This document shows, piece by piece, positions 11,003 to 23,752 of a DNA stretch of 64,000 nt. The stretch lies in assembly GCF_000165425.1 (NCBI RefSeq), contig NW_001799031.1, positions 1,153 to 65,152 on the forward strand. The letters run 5' to 3'. Position numbers and translations under genes: made by a program. The notes under the pieces were generated by a model, which was not told the DNA's origin, did no database searches, and saw nothing but the letters and a program-made list of their open reading frames with translations. Source of the stretch: Paramecium tetraurelia (Eukaryota; Ciliophora; Oligohymenophorea; Peniculida; Parameciidae). Within the stretch, counting starts at the first letter, position 1, and each line of letters begins with the position of its first letter.

Positions 11003-12653
11003 TCAATCTGCATTATAATCGTCCAATTTCTTAAGCAATTATTGTTCGTATCCAGCACTGTAATACTGAATGATTTCTGGGGGATAATAAGAATTGATTT
11101 CGTCGATATATTGTCTTAACTTGGAACCTGGATTAGCTTTGATTTCTTGGATCTTCTTTAATCCTTCTGACAATACAAATTGTCTAATGATGAAAAGGAA
11201 TGTTATACTTTTTGGCTGCATTATCATTTGGTAATGTCTTTTAGAATTGATGCAAGACATATTATAAAATATCAGGAGGGGCTTCTGAGATTAATGGTTC
11301 AAGAGCAGGCAAGTAAGTGCACATTTATAATATGGATTTCAAAGCTTAACTTGATTTCTTTTTGAGATCTTCACTGGAATCAGGGAATTTATAAACCTAG
11401 GATTGAAGGAGTAATTACAGCTAACAAATGGGATGGAACATCAGCTTCAGCCATGGCTCTTGAATGATCTGCTGAATGTCCACCTATCATTCCAAGAGAC
11501 CAAGCAGAAGCACTCTTGACTGATTGATCAGGCTCTTTTATTAAAGCGTCTTTCAATGGGGCAATTCCTTTTGCTGCTATAATTCCCATGGCCAAAGCTT
11601 CGTCAAAGGCTCCGATGAATCCTAGTGTCATGATTCCTGGTAAACGTGCATCTCCCTTAGCTTCATTAATATAATCGACAATAGACACAACAGCTCCTGC
11701 ACTACAGATCATTTTAGCTAGGTCTTGGGATTACCTTGCAATTTCTCTAATGCATGTTGCGTTGCGGCTTATTCTATTTAATAGGTTAATAACACGTACC
11801 TAACTCCAGGGTCTGTGTCTTTTAATCTATAAAGGATCTTGGGAAAGAATATCCACATCTACAATAGCTTCTGCCAAATCTATAGTGTGTTTTGCAATAT
11901 TGGCCAAACAAAAGCAAACAGATCTCTTCAACTCAGCATCATGATGAGGAATCAAGGCACTGAGAAATGGTGCAGCACCTGCATCAACTACATTCTAAGC
12001 CAATTCGGCTGAATGCTTACAGATTTCTGATAGGGCTCCTGCTGATACTCTTTTCAATGTAGTTTCTGGTTCTTAAATGCAGAGCACCAATAATGGAACA
12101 GCTCCTGCATCTACTACAGCCTAAGCCAAATCTGCTGTGTGTCTAGACAGTATATGTTTTATAATTACTTGGCAATGTAACGGAGAGCACTTGCTGCAGC
12201 TTCCTTGACACTTGGATCGAATTCCTCTAAACATTAGACCAAAGCTTCCAAGGCTCCTGAATTCACAACTGCCATTGCCAAAGTTGAAGAATGTTTAGCA
12301 ACGCATCTAAGTACGAATGCTGCTGCCTTTTTGTAGAAACGATTTTGTTCTCCCAACGAACTCACTAATTATGGCAAGATTTCATTGGAAACAACTGCTT
12401 CAGCCAAATCTTCTGAATGCTTAGCCAATCTTCCCAATGCCAAGGCTGCTGATTATTGAATTGATGGCACACAATCTAAGAGCAACGGTCTCAATAAGGA
12501 CATCACACCTAAAAGATTGGTTACGGTTTCATTACCTGCTGATTGCAATGCCTCAATATTTTATGGTCTTTTTGCTAACTCAGCCACTGTCTACACAAAT
12601 TAAACTCTTGCTTTTTGATAAACTTCGAAGGGTTGTAACACTGCACGACTCAT
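11003..12653 (-). CDS. SPAG6: SPAG6/PF16 armadillo-repeat central-pair protein
   Basis: Structural protein of the axonemal central apparatus needed for ciliary motility. The 507-residue product matches the family along its whole length, from the N-terminal FEVYQKARVQFVQ through armadillo repeats (for example YIAKHTADLAQAVVDAG) to the C-terminal GLKKIQEIK and YYPPEIIQYY. Five introns of 22-27 nt, all GTA...TAG, restore the frame, one of them between VPSHLLAV and YKFPDSSED. One defect remains: near 11847 the frame closes only if a single base is skipped (within IVDVDI|FPKIL). That may be an assembly error, or the gene is damaged. A 25-nt GTA...AAG intron would also fix the frame but would delete conserved repeat residues. 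Confidence 0.93.
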
Positions 12654-13564
12654 TTTAAATTTATTATTGAAATAAATTATACATTCTAATCATGTTAAAT
12701 AATGAAAAAAATAATATTTTATTTATTCCTCCCCATTCTTTTTTCTCCTTACACTTATGTTCGCCATGCACTATCAATAATATTAGTAGCAATAATCAAA
12801 TAATAAATTCCTATAAAATACAACCAATGAAACACTAACAACAACTCTAATTTCTTTCACATTCTTGATTCAAACACACAGATATAGTTCCATATAGAAA
12901 TTTCAGAAGCATACATTCGCTATTTCAAATAAATAAGTAAGAATAGTATATAAATGATTCTTGCATCATCTTAATGAATCCACTCTAGAGTTTTATGCAA
13001 GCAATATCAATAGATAGCAACATTTCTTATTAATAATCTCACCCTGTAATAAATCCCAGCCAAATATGTTTAGTTCTGATTGAATTAAATAATGGAAATA
13101 GCAATTTGATAAAATAATATATTTAGAAATTTTATATGTCAATTTTGGTCCAAATAAAATTGGAATTAAGACAGGTAGAGATTTTTTTTATTAGAAACAC
13201 ATTTCTCAAGATTATTCTAAATTTGAATACTCAATAAATAATCATAATTGTAATAAGTATTTTGATCAAACAGCTAATTCTAAAATGTAAATATATTTAT
13301 GGGTATGCCCTTACAAAGGGAATAAATTCTTTTGATAAATATTTTGATAAATGTATTCAAATATATATAATAAATACCCAAAAATCTTTGTTAGAAAAAT
13401 AGATTCCAATCAAATGAGCAAGGGATAAAGTTGTATTGCGTATTCAGAAATATCGAAAATCGCTGAAAAAAGAAATAGAAATATTTATAGGTAGGATTAT
13501 TTAGATTATTAATTATTGAGAAATATTATTTATTAAAAGAGATTTTTTATTAATAGAAATAGTT
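12654..13564. other. Long intergenic region, no gene seen
   Basis: About 900 bp between the divergent SPAG6 and the orphan at 13565. It is AT-rich with some short imperfect duplications near 13330-13360 (TTTTGATAAATATTTTGATAAAT). I see no supportable coding frame or RNA. It should contain both promoters. Confidence 0.5.
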
Positions 13565-14744
13565 ATGAACAATTATCTTTAAGGTAATCGCAATTAGGGT
13601 ATAAATGTAAGGAGTCAAAATCCTAGGCAAGAAATGGAAGAGGAATAAACAGCTGCTTCAATTTTCAAATCAATTGAAAAATAATCGCTAGAGAATGGAC
13701 TTAAATCATAACTCTTTTAGATTCAATTTTAAATCAAAGATTTCGCTATGAAACTTAATTAATTTGACTTTGATGCGAAAATTCGATCTCTAAAAGAAAA
13801 AATAAAAGGTATGCAAAACTTAATTGAGAATGATAAATCTCTGGATTAAGAATCATTATTAAACTATGTAATTTATCTTAAGGAGAATTACTTATCTCGA
13901 GAGAAGGATTTTAGAGTCCATATTAAGGTTTTTGAGGATCCTAATTATTTTGTGCCTGACAATCTTCATATGTTTATTAAAAAAATATCAGTATAAGATT
14001 GAAATACATTAGTCATATGAAATAAGCTATTCAGAATGCCAATCCTTATTGTTTCTGGATTAAGAATTAACTAATTTGGAAATGATCTATTGTGTATTGA
14101 AGCCAATAGTACAAAACTATAAAGAGATTCTTTATTATGAAAAGGTTGATTCTCCAATTAAATAATATACGAAAAATAGGAGAACCAATCAATATCCGTT
14201 TTCCTCCTAGTAAATTACCCTATTGATTGGATTATTGAACAAATACTATAAATTCCGAGCATGTAAAACCCCATTTTTATTTTTAGTGCCAAATAGGCAA
14301 GAAAAATACGTAGCCTACGTTAAGTGGACCCCTGATTTTAATATGAATCAAGCATAGTATCTAGAGAAATTAATTATAATCTTGGAAATACCTTAGGAAC
14401 AGAACAATATTACTTATGCACTTTTAAACATCTTTCAGTAGTAAAATCTGAAAGTTTGCAAATCTACATCTATACCAAAATAGAGAAATCAATTACAATA
14501 ACTAAGTCAGCAACTAGGTTGTAATTAATTTACTGCTACTTTGGTCCCTGAATGTAGCTTAGATTTTGCCTTAACAGAATTTCTTAAGATTGTGGCAACC
14601 AAAATCGATTTAAAACAATTAAGTTAATTTCTAGATGAGAACGACTATTTTATAAAGGAGGATAAGTCAGAGTCTGGGAGGTAGGAAGTAAATTATTTCG
14701 TTGATGCATTTGAGATGGAGAGATTAGGATTTTCAATTGCATGA
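13565..14744 (+). CDS. Uncharacterised protein, 385 residues
   Basis: I do not recognise this gene. It reads continuously from ATG 13565 to TGA 14742-14744 with one 22-nt intron (GTATAAGATTGAAATACATTAG, around 13992) that removes an in-frame TGA. There is a short helical, probably coiled-coil stretch near residues 60-90 (SLKEKIKGMQNLIEN). The remainder looks globular, with no signal peptide or membrane span. Codon use is typical of the window, with many TAA/TAG Gln codons. The gene is in tandem with the secreted lectin-like gene, with 35 bp between them. Confidence 0.72.
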
Positions 14745-14779
14745 ACATTTTGAGCTAAATAAGAATTATTAATATAATA

Positions 14780-15813
14780 ATGTTTTTCATATTTTGTGTT
14801 TTCTTTCTAGTAGTTAAATCTCAAGATGAATTGGCAGAGGGTGAAGAGATGGAATCTGATTGCGATATGGAATTTGACATGCCATTTTGTAGTGGAAATG
14901 GTACACTCTGAACTAATACTTAGGTACTCCAATGTAGGAAAACTCATTTTTAAATACACTAAAAATATTACTCTCATTTAATGATATGAAGGTAGTAAAT
15001 AAGATAGATCAATCAGAATATGAAGTTGAAGAACTAGAGAGAGGACCCACTTTATATGATGATGGTTATTCTGGAGTGTTCAAGGGAAGTCAAATTTTAG
15101 AAATCCCCTAAAACGAATAAACCCCATATTTTACCTACAGTATGTGGTTGTTTTTTCCAAGAACCAGTGGAGCTGAGAGACCAAGATCTGTCTGTCCCAT
15201 ATTCCAAAAAGGCAATGAGGAGACCCATTATCCCAGTTTATACTATGATTAAAAGCATAAATAATTCATAGTCTACATTGATTAAACAGTAACCTCAGAA
15301 AATTCAGGCTTAGTCTCAGTTAGTAGACCTTTGGCTAACCAATGGATTTATGTTTCATTGGTTAGTACAAGCAGTAAATTGAAATTGTACATAAATGGAG
15401 TTTTGGATAATATAAAAATATTTCAGGCAGCTCCTAAACCTAACGATCATCCTCTCTACGTAGGGAACACACCTTGGTTTAAAGATTATTGTAGCATGAT
15501 GTTTTTATTGGACAAATTCCAATATTACACAGAGGAAATTAAAGCCTATTTCATTTAGGCACAAGCTTAATTCTAATTGGAGAGTGCCAGCATTCATTTT
15601 GGATGCATAAGTTGTAACTTAGAGGAGGCAACAGGAGCATGTATAAGTGGGTACCATTTATGCACGAAGATTGAATTTTATAGTGGAGTTTACAATGTAG
15701 CTAGACAATTAGGGTGGATGGATTACGGAGATTTTGTATGGACATATTAGGATGCAATTAGGAAGAATGAGAAAAAGAAAGGATTGGCTGTTTGTTGTAT
15801 TGATTCATTCTGA
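14780..15813 (+). CDS. Secreted LamG/concanavalin-A-like protein
   Basis: The 336-residue product starts with a signal peptide (MFFIFCVFFLVVKSQ). A 23-nt intron near 14900 joins the acidic N-terminal region to the main domain. Residues about 100-240 resemble a LamG/pentraxin-type jelly roll: a central QWIYVSLVSTSSKLKLYINGV matches the family's 'W.hvA..... ...lYvdG' core strand. A C-terminal Cys-rich segment (FGCISC, HLCTKIEF and a final VCCID) may form disulphides. I infer an exported carbohydrate- or protein-binding protein; no catalytic residues are visible and the ligand is unknown. Confidence 0.72.
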
Positions 15814-15944
15814 TTATATTAAACATATCGAACTTTAGTTTTTTAGTGTAAATAAGAAATAAGAAAGTATAAATTTATATGATATCATACAATAATTATA
15901 AAAATAAGTTAATTAAATTAGTAAATATAAAGAGAATCAATAAA

Positions 15945-17593
15945 ATGTTAAAAGATCTCAATCCAAGGTAAGCGTTAAATGTTAATTGATAGTTGTGAAT
16001 ACAAGCACTGCAAATCATTTTTTCAAATCAACTTTTCGACCATGAAATGGTTGAAATCCACCACTCTTCCTGTGCCAATAAGTAGTTACTCTATTTCTGA
16101 TGATGTGAGATTTGTGAATTAGAAAGGAGACATCAAGTAAAAGACATTGATCAACGTTGAAAACTATTTGTTCTACAAAACCAAGAAGGTAATTGTGAAG
16201 ATTACTAAATCAGGACAAATTAAAGTGGATTGACTTTGAAAATGCCATCTTAGAACAATTCCATCATCAAAGACATGGACATGCCATTAGATTAATTAAG
16301 TGTTTCGATGTTGTCGAAATATTTTGTGATGCTTAATCCTGGTTCAAATATATAAAACGATATACTATTTAGTCAGATTTCAACTCCAATTACATTTTGA
16401 GGAAAAGAATAGGCAGAGGCCAATTCTCAGAAGTAAAATAAAATATTACTATTTTCTAGGTGTTTAAGGCCAAAAATAAATCGGATGGAAACGAATATGC
16501 AATTAAGATATATTAGAAATAAAACCTATTTGATGAAGTTGATAGAGCTGCAATATAAAAATAAATTTCAGTACTTAGAAGATTGTAATCCGATTTTACA
16601 ATCAAATTTTATGAAGTTTTCGAGAATACTGATTAAGTCTTTGTAGTTGAGGAACTATTGATGGGAGGGAACTTAATGGATTATATTATAAGGGAGAATT
16701 TCTTTTCAGAAGATCAAGCTGCCAAACTTATCTTCCGAATAGTCAAGGCAGTTAATTACATTCATTCAAAAAATATCATACATCGTGATATTAAACCAGA
16801 AAATTTAGTGTTCAGATTTCAAGACAATGTTGAAACTCTATGTATAAAGAAGTTCCAATTGGCTGATTTCTATAGTCCAGATGTCAATTATCATTATATA
16901 TGTTGTGGCACACCTGGATTCATTGCTCCTGAAATTTTATTAAATCAAAATTACGATTAAAAAGTTGATGTATTTAGTATTGGCGTTACTCTGTATATAT
17001 TGATGACTGGTTAAATGCCATTCGAAGGTAATTTTGAAAAGAGACTTGAATAAAATGTTGAAGGTTTAGTTGAATTTAGTATGATCAATCTCAGCATTCT
17101 TGGGATGAATTTTATTAAAACAACTCTTCAACCTAATCCTGAAGAAAGATTAAGTTCACATCAATGTTTGAATCATCAATGGTTTGTTCAAGAATAATTA
17201 GCCAAAATTAATCAGATGTAATTAAAAAAACCTATTCAATTACAAAGCCAATTCATTGTTAGGAGAATGAAATAGGCCAAGACATTGACTTTTAGTCCTT
17301 CTTCTCCTAGAAGTCAAATTTCTATACAAAGTCCAAGAAATCATAATCTCCAATAAGAATAATAAAAATAATCTCCAATTTTGGTGGGAAGTAAAACTGA
17401 AAAATTGATTGGACCTCATTCCAGTTCTAAAAGCATTCATTTTGAATAAATCCAAACATAACCTACAGATGATGACGATCAAAATTAAGACTTCAGTAAT
17501 TTGAAATCAGCAAGAAAGAAAACTTAATCATTTGTTATTAAATCTACTTCAACACTGAAGAATTTTAATGTATTGAAATCAAAATTTAAATGA
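15945..17593 (+). CDS. CaMK-like Ser/Thr kinase with PH-like N-terminus
   Basis: The 523-residue protein kinase needs three introns (25, 25 and 27 nt); the first, at 15968-15992, lets the start move to 15945, and the second ends in CAG. Residues about 20-130 look like a PH-type module. The kinase domain follows with the Gly loop GRGQFSEVFKA, the ATP lysine in YAIKIY, the catalytic loop HRDIKPEN and a CGTPGFIAPE activation segment. The metal-binding DFG is replaced by DFY (LADFYSP), which is odd for an otherwise intact kinase. The tail after the domain is Gln/Ser rich. A second gene at 42001-43473 has the same architecture. Activators and substrates are unknown. Confidence 0.87.
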
Positions 17594-17614
17594 TATTAAT
17601 CAATTTATCAATAA

Positions 17615-19348
17615 TCACTCATCAAAATTGTATTTTATTTTTCCTTTACAGATTATTTTTTATTTACAACCTTTGAATTCGCATTCATTTATTTGTTCCG
17701 AGCATTCTAAACAATGATTAAGTAAATGATTCTATTAACAAATAGTAAATTCAGTCCCTTTAGATTTATTACATTTCTAGCAATAATATTAACTGAAATC
17801 AATATCATATTAGAATCGGTTAATTTTTACATTTTATTCAATATTTATATTTTACTGCAACGATAGTTTTAGTAAGTCTTAGTGTCTCCATGTCAATTCC
17901 TTTAATAAATTGTTTTTATTTTGATCTACCTACTTCACAATTAACTTCTTCCTTGATTAAATTTTTGTATCACAGAATAAGCACTCTTAAACTTCAGATT
18001 AGCAATCAAAACAATAACGTAAATGTCCACAAGGAATCAACAATGTATTAGATGTATTTTCCATACAAATTCTGCATTTATTTATATGAGTTCCCTTTTA
18101 TACTTATTCACCTCTTGCTACATTTGCAATTATATCTTCATCATTTAAAGGAAGATAAAATATTTCTAACTCCTTCTAATCTTGATTTAAGTTGTTTTTT
18201 TAAGTGAAGCTAATTTCAAAATTATCCTACACCACATTTCCAAAAGCAATTATGTCATCAGTAGTTTTATTGATTATCCTAAGGTTAATTTAAATAGAAT
18301 ACAAAATTTAACTGTTTATATTGAAATTCTTGTTGCTTGTCTAGAATTCTTAAGCACAGATGAATTTTGAATTAGACAAAGTTAATTTTAATGAATTGGC
18401 ATAATTGGTAGAACAGAATTCTAAGTTCTTGATATCATCTAGATATTATAATTAAAAATACATTAAACTCCTCCTATGATAGCAGATATATTTGAGGTAT
18501 CTCTATATTTCATATAAAATTCTTATTGTTTCTCCATAGATATAAATTGAGGTGTGAATACTATTTGAGGAGAACATTATTTGACTTAGATAAAATTATT
18601 AGAGATGAACGTTTGATCTTTCAATTCTGTGTCATCACTGATTTTAATTCTAAAGACTTGTTTATCTTCATTCGAATTGATGTAATTAACTTTTCCTTCT
18701 ATTTCGATTATTTAAATTGGTTTATTATTTGCAGTTTAGTTTTCAAAATAATAAAGATCGTATAGGATTACCATTCCTTAGATTAATGAAACTTCTAATT
18801 CATTTTTGTTTCGAGATAAAATTTAGAGCAAGGCATCATTATTTTTTGTAAAATCTATATCCTTAGGTGTTGTTTAGAAAAAATGTAATTAATTAAATAG
18901 AGATTGCGAAGATTGAATAAATTAAACATTGTAATTAGGTTAGTAATAATTAGGATAATTGAATTTTTGAGTGCTAGCTTCAACATACTTCTTTATGATT
19001 TCCATTTTCCATTATCCTTTCTTGATTGTTTCTTCTGAGACTATATAGCACAACACTTTCTTGGCTCTAAATTACTGATAATTTTTACTGTGAAAATTGT
19101 ATTAAATCAAAAATATTCTATAACATATCGTCAAATTCAATCAATTCACGATAATCGACTAATAAAATAAGATTCTTATTATTTAAAATATTTAGACAGA
19201 GTTCAGTAAAGCTGCAAATGTAAATTTTAAATGAGGAATCATCTAATTAAATTTAAGTGTATTTTTATGGAGATTCTTCTATTTCTTTCAAACCAATATG
19301 ATCAATAGCTGTTCCATATGCAAATAAAGGAATTCTTATGTTTTTCAT
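17615..19348 (-). CDS. RING-finger protein, probable E3 ligase
   Basis: The 562-residue protein has two introns (22 and 23 nt, GTA...TAG). Most of the length is of unknown fold. Near residues 440-480 a compact RING is obvious: CRICMENTSNTLLIPCGHL, then CFDC and CLFC, the spacing of the C3HC4 type found in IAP/MDM2-like ligases. A second Cys-rich cluster closes the protein (YYCQKCNKSKG, CLECSEQ, CEFKGCK), likely another zinc-binding module. The role is inferred to be ubiquitin transfer. It is convergent with the kinase gene, with 21 bp between the stops. Confidence 0.8.
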
Positions 19349-19470
19349 GTTTTTGGTAATAAAATTACTTTATAATGCATTCCAAATCAAAAATTAAGGA
19401 ATATGAATCAATTTATACTGATATTTTCTGATGAAATAGTTTGTATTTAAATTTATATATATGATTATGC

Positions 19471-20348
19471 TCACAATTTAGGGTACTCTGGCTTGGTTTT
19501 AGTCATGGAAGATGTAATTGCAATAGGAATATCATTTGTAAAGAGCATTGCCATATTGGTTCTAGCCATGACATCTAAATGTTAATCTAGGTTTTGTTCT
19601 CTTGTAAATATGCTTTTGATTGTATAGCAGCCAACTGGGGATTTTGTGGCGATCAATTCTGCTAATTTGAATATTTCTTCATTCAAATTTTCATTCTTTA
19701 CGATCTTGCTGACTAATCCCAATTTGAGAGCTTCTTGAGCACTAAAGACTCTTCCTGTGTAAGCTAGTTCTCTGAAGAGCGAAGTGTTAGCATTCTACAA
19801 GCCTAATCTTTGTAAGGTGCCTATGTCAGGAGCCCTGGAACATTTAATTGAAAATCATTACATGGCAAGATCGATTTCTTTAATGGAGAATTTAGCATCT
19901 TCAGAGCAGTATCTGATGTCAGCAGAGGTGATGAGGTCGACTCCTCCGCCTAAGCAATAGCCTTAGATTCCAACAATGACTGGAACCTTGATTCTTGATA
20001 AGGATGTCATGGCCAATTACCAGTCTTTGAGGAGGTCGTAGATTCTGATTGATTTTCTTGCTTGATCCATGTCTTCATGGAACTGAATTTAAGGGGAGTA
20101 ATTACTTAAAACATTAAAGGAGCTTCCTTAAGATCCAAGCCAGCGCAGAAGTGATTGCCTCTGCCTGTCAAGACGACAACTCGAACATCGTCAGCTTTAT
20201 TAATGAGATCGACTGCTGCTTTGAAATCTTGGAAAAGTTGGGAGGACATGGAATTTCTAGTGGTAATTGAAATAAGGTACAATGATTTTGGTCTGTTGAT
20301 TTCTAGATGATAGATTGAGCCTTTTTGTGTTCCCACAAGAGTTTGCAT
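19471..20348 (-). CDS. ECH1: Delta3,5-delta2,4-dienoyl-CoA isomerase (ECH1-like)
   Basis: Crotonase-fold enzyme that shifts double bonds during beta-oxidation of unsaturated fatty acids. The 267-residue protein contains the oxyanion-hole motif (FCAGLDL) and a GGGVDLITSADIRYC segment. The isomerase's characteristic residues are kept: an Asp in VDLITSADIR, a Glu in SIKEID and an Asp in APDIGTLQRL. Three introns (24, 23 and 27 nt) are needed; the last two end in CAG. The C-terminus is PKL, compatible with a peroxisomal PTS1-type signal though not the canonical SKL, and there is no obvious mitochondrial presequence. Ordinary enoyl-CoA hydratase is the alternative, but the Asp pattern favours ECH1. 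Confidence 0.87.
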
Positions 20349-20454
20349 AATTATATTTTAATAATATTTAATAAAAATGATTAATTTTTATTTGTATTTA
20401 TTTTCGATGATATAAATGAATTTGAAAATATATATCCCACAATAAATAAATTTA

Positions 20455-21871
20455 ATGAATCATTTTGATGAGAGTCCTGCTCCAGCACCTAATGTTCCAG
20501 TGCCAATAGATGCAAGTTGGGTTTTGGTAACATCATTCAGTGCTTTGCTAACAATTTTGGGATTTGCATTCATTAGTTCTGGCGCAGTTCGTTATAAATC
20601 AGTGCAGTCGTCAGTGATAACAGTGTTGTTAGGATCAGTCCTGACTATTTTGTTTTTCTGGCTTGTATACAAAATATAATAATAAATAATTGATAGGTAG
20701 GATATGGATTCGCCTTTGGAGATGACAAGGGAAACAAATTCATTGGTTTAAGTAAATTTGCAGGAATCGGGTACACAGTCGAGTCTCCCACTGACGATTA
20801 CACAAATTTGAGTAATAGAGTTAAGTTATAATAATTTAGTATTCTCAACAGTCGGAGCAGTCATCGTTGCATCTCTCTTTGGATTAGGAACACTTGAAAG
20901 ATCCAGATTCTTTTCAGTTAGTTTATGCATAGCATTCATCACTGCAGTATTATACCCAATAGCACTTCATTGGATATAACCTACTGGATGGTTGAGTAAA
21001 TTTGGATTCGTGGATTTTGCAGGATCAACATATATTCACGTTTTCGGTGCAATCACAGCCTTGGTTGTTTCATACTTTTTGAAGGAGAGAAGAGATCAAG
21101 CTGGCAATGTGCATCCAGGCATTTTCCCTCATCATTCTCCAATTAACATCGGATATGGATCATTTATATTGACAATTGCAATCCTAATATTCATTAACGG
21201 TGCCAATACACAAGGAAAGAACGATAAGTACGAATAGGGATTGATAGCAGTCAATACTATTGTAGCAGCTACATTATCAGCTCTTACTAGTTTTATATTA
21301 TAATACTTGAAAACTCATAAGACAAGTTTAATTGCATTATCAAGGGGGAAGTGTTGCTGGAATTGTAGCTATTTCAGCATTGGCTAACGATGTTAGAATT
21401 TGGGAATCTGCTCTTACTGGTGTTTTGGCTGGTTTAGTGTATATTGTCCTCATACTTGTTATTAAGAGATCACATGTTGATGACCCTGCTTACACTATAG
21501 CTTCACATTTGGTATTTGATATTAATTTATTCTCTAGGGTCCTGGTCTCTTGGGAACTATTTTGGTTGGTTTTCTAGGTCTTACCAATGGTTGGGTTACT
21601 GGTCATGGACCTAAATAATTGGGATTATAATTAGTAGGAATCTTGGCATTTATTGGATGGGGACTATTGGTTGCCATCTTAATTATTCCACTAAAAGGTA
21701 CTGGTGCATTTAAAATTAATCCATTCTAAGAATCATAGGGAATAGATGTCAGTTATGGTAATTCAAATATGTTAATCATTTTTAGCTGAAGGAGAAGCCA
21801 TTCAATTCCTCGATGAACACCCAGAACCTGCATTGTTAAGCAGTTCTCCCAAGAAGGGAATCTTCCAATGA
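20455..21871 (+). CDS. Ammonium transporter, AMT/MEP/Rh family
   Basis: Polytopic channel for ammonium/ammonia in the plasma or an internal membrane. The protein of about 433 residues shows the family landmarks GYGFAFGD, DFAGSTYIH (first pore His), ALANDVRIWESALTG and IASHLGPGLLG (second pore His), so the twin-His pair is kept. Four introns of 32, 28, 26 and 28 nt are needed, the first at 20665-20696. The frame also requires skipping one base in a run of five Gs at 21344-21348, where the family's xRGxVAGIVAIS motif otherwise falls apart. A short GTTT...AAG intron ending just before the G run is an alternative. The C-terminal cytoplasmic tail is short. Confidence 0.92.
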
Positions 21872-21933
21872 TTAATAATATGTTTTCATACAAATAAATA
21901 CATATGTGAAATATTAAAAATTCAATTTAAATT

Positions 21934-23752
21934 ATGCACAATATCACCGTTGCCATTCGAGTCAAACCAGTCTAATAAACTTTCAAAACCATTATTGTTA
22001 ATGGGTCCACGGTCACTCTGCTTGATCCAGAATTAGAATTCAATAACCCTGTCGATGTAAATTGACATTTCTATATTATATTTTACATCCTAAAGATCCT
22101 GAAAAAGAATAGAATTAAAGATGCATCTTATGAGTTTGACCTTGTCTTTGATTAGCAAGCCGATCAAAAGGAAGTCTATGAAAAATCAGCAGAGCCCCTT
22201 CTGGACGATCTCATTTCAGGATAAAATGTAACTATTTTTGCATATGGAGCAACAGGAAGCGGCAAAACTCACACGTATCATTATTATCCCTAATCTCTTC
22301 TAGCATGATGGGAAGCCAGAATCAATAAGGCATTATACCAAGAGCATTGAATGATTTGTTTGTTAGATTGTCAAAAGAATAAGCCGCTCAAGTATCAACA
22401 TTCCTAATCCCTAGGCCTCACTCACCTTCTTAGAAATATATAATGAAACTATCCGAGATCTCTTGACTGGGAAGTTATTGGATTTGAGAGAAGATGGCAA
22501 CAAAGGATTAGTAGTTGTGAATTTATTTAAAGCTCCTGTCCCCACTCTCAATGATATAAACCAATACATCAAGTATGGTAACAGCAGAAGAGCAAAGGAA
22601 CCTACAGGTGCTAATGAAAACTCGACAAGATCTCACACGGTTTTGCAATTGATGCTCAAGCAATGCACCTTCACCTTTGTTGATTTGGCTGGTTCTGAAA
22701 GAGCTTCCCAAACTACTAACAAAGGACAAAGAATGGTTGAGGGAGCTATGATAAATCGATCACTCTTAGTTCTTGGTAATTGCATCAAGGCGTTATTCTC
22801 AAAGGAATAATTTGTTCCATTTAGAGGCAGCAAGTTAACTAGACTATTAAAGGATGCACTCCAAGGCAATTCTAAAACTGTCATGATTGCCAATGTTGCT
22901 CCCAACAATTATGAAGATTCATTCAATACACTCCTTTATGCTCACAGGACTAGGAATATTGATCCAACTCCAAATAATTTCTAAGAGATGATTGTTTAAT
23001 TAAGGGAGGAGAATGAAGACATCAAAAAGACGCTCAAGAAGTAAAATAGTTAATCCAAGATGCAGTTATAAATTGAATAGCAATTCAAAGAGCAATAGAG
23101 ATAAGAGAAGATGGAAAAATAATAATAATAACAATAAATTTAATAGATCCAGCAGTAATCAATTTAATAGCAATAAGCAGAAAAATAAGCATATGATGAA
23201 GAACCAAATTAAATCAATTATTTTAAAGCAATTTGCATAAGAATCAGAGTTAATTAAATAATTGTTTAAGTTAGAGGATGCTTTGATGCAAACTCATCTA
23301 GACATTAGTTGAATATTAAAAATAGTAGAGTGTACAATTTCAATAGAAGACTGAGGATCTAATTACCAAATGCACTGATTCTATAAATAATACAGAAAAT
23401 GAGTAATTTGAAATTGCTATGAAGTATAAAACAATCTTACAATAAAGGAGAAAAATATATGATGTATTACTTATTTGATAATTAAATATAGTAATGCATG
23501 CAAAGTCAATTTTAATCAGTCAAGGATGAATTTAGAAAATAAGTTCAAAATATAGAGAAGATGAAAGGTTTATAGAGTGAGAAAAGAGAAGAAGTAATGA
23601 AAAAGTTTAAAGAGTTGGAAATTGAACATCTCAAAAAGATTTCTAATTAAAAAAATGGGAATCAACCTTAAATTGATGAGGAAACATTGAAAGAAATTAA
23701 GAAAAATAGATTACAAAGTTTAAACAAATAAATTAAGGATGGAAAATTGTGA
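21934..23752 (+). CDS. Kinesin motor protein, kinesin-8/KIF18-19-like
   Basis: Microtubule motor with an N-terminal head of about 330 residues. The P-loop [10 protein letters not shown], switch I NENSTRSH and switch II DLAGSER are all present, and [15 protein letters not shown] before the P-loop resembles kinesin-8. Four introns are inferred: 22057-22095 (39 nt, ending AAAG and removing an in-frame TGA), then 29, 23 and 28 nt ending TAG. After the head come a Gln-rich stretch and coiled coils. Two places in the tail (near 23221, a TTTT run, and near 23303) need one base skipped to stay in frame, so the tail model is provisional. About 565 residues in total. The subfamily is inferred from a few residues only. 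Confidence 0.88.

Noticed and set aside
11841-11865. A 25-nt GTA...AAG intron in SPAG6 that would also repair the frame
   Set aside because: Its sequence encodes residues (VDVD-FPK) that align with the conserved repeat in other SPAG6 proteins, so it is more likely exon with one surplus base.
22523-22908. Minus-strand open frames opposite the kinesin head
   Set aside because: They lie antisense to the conserved motor motifs, which fully explain the sequence.
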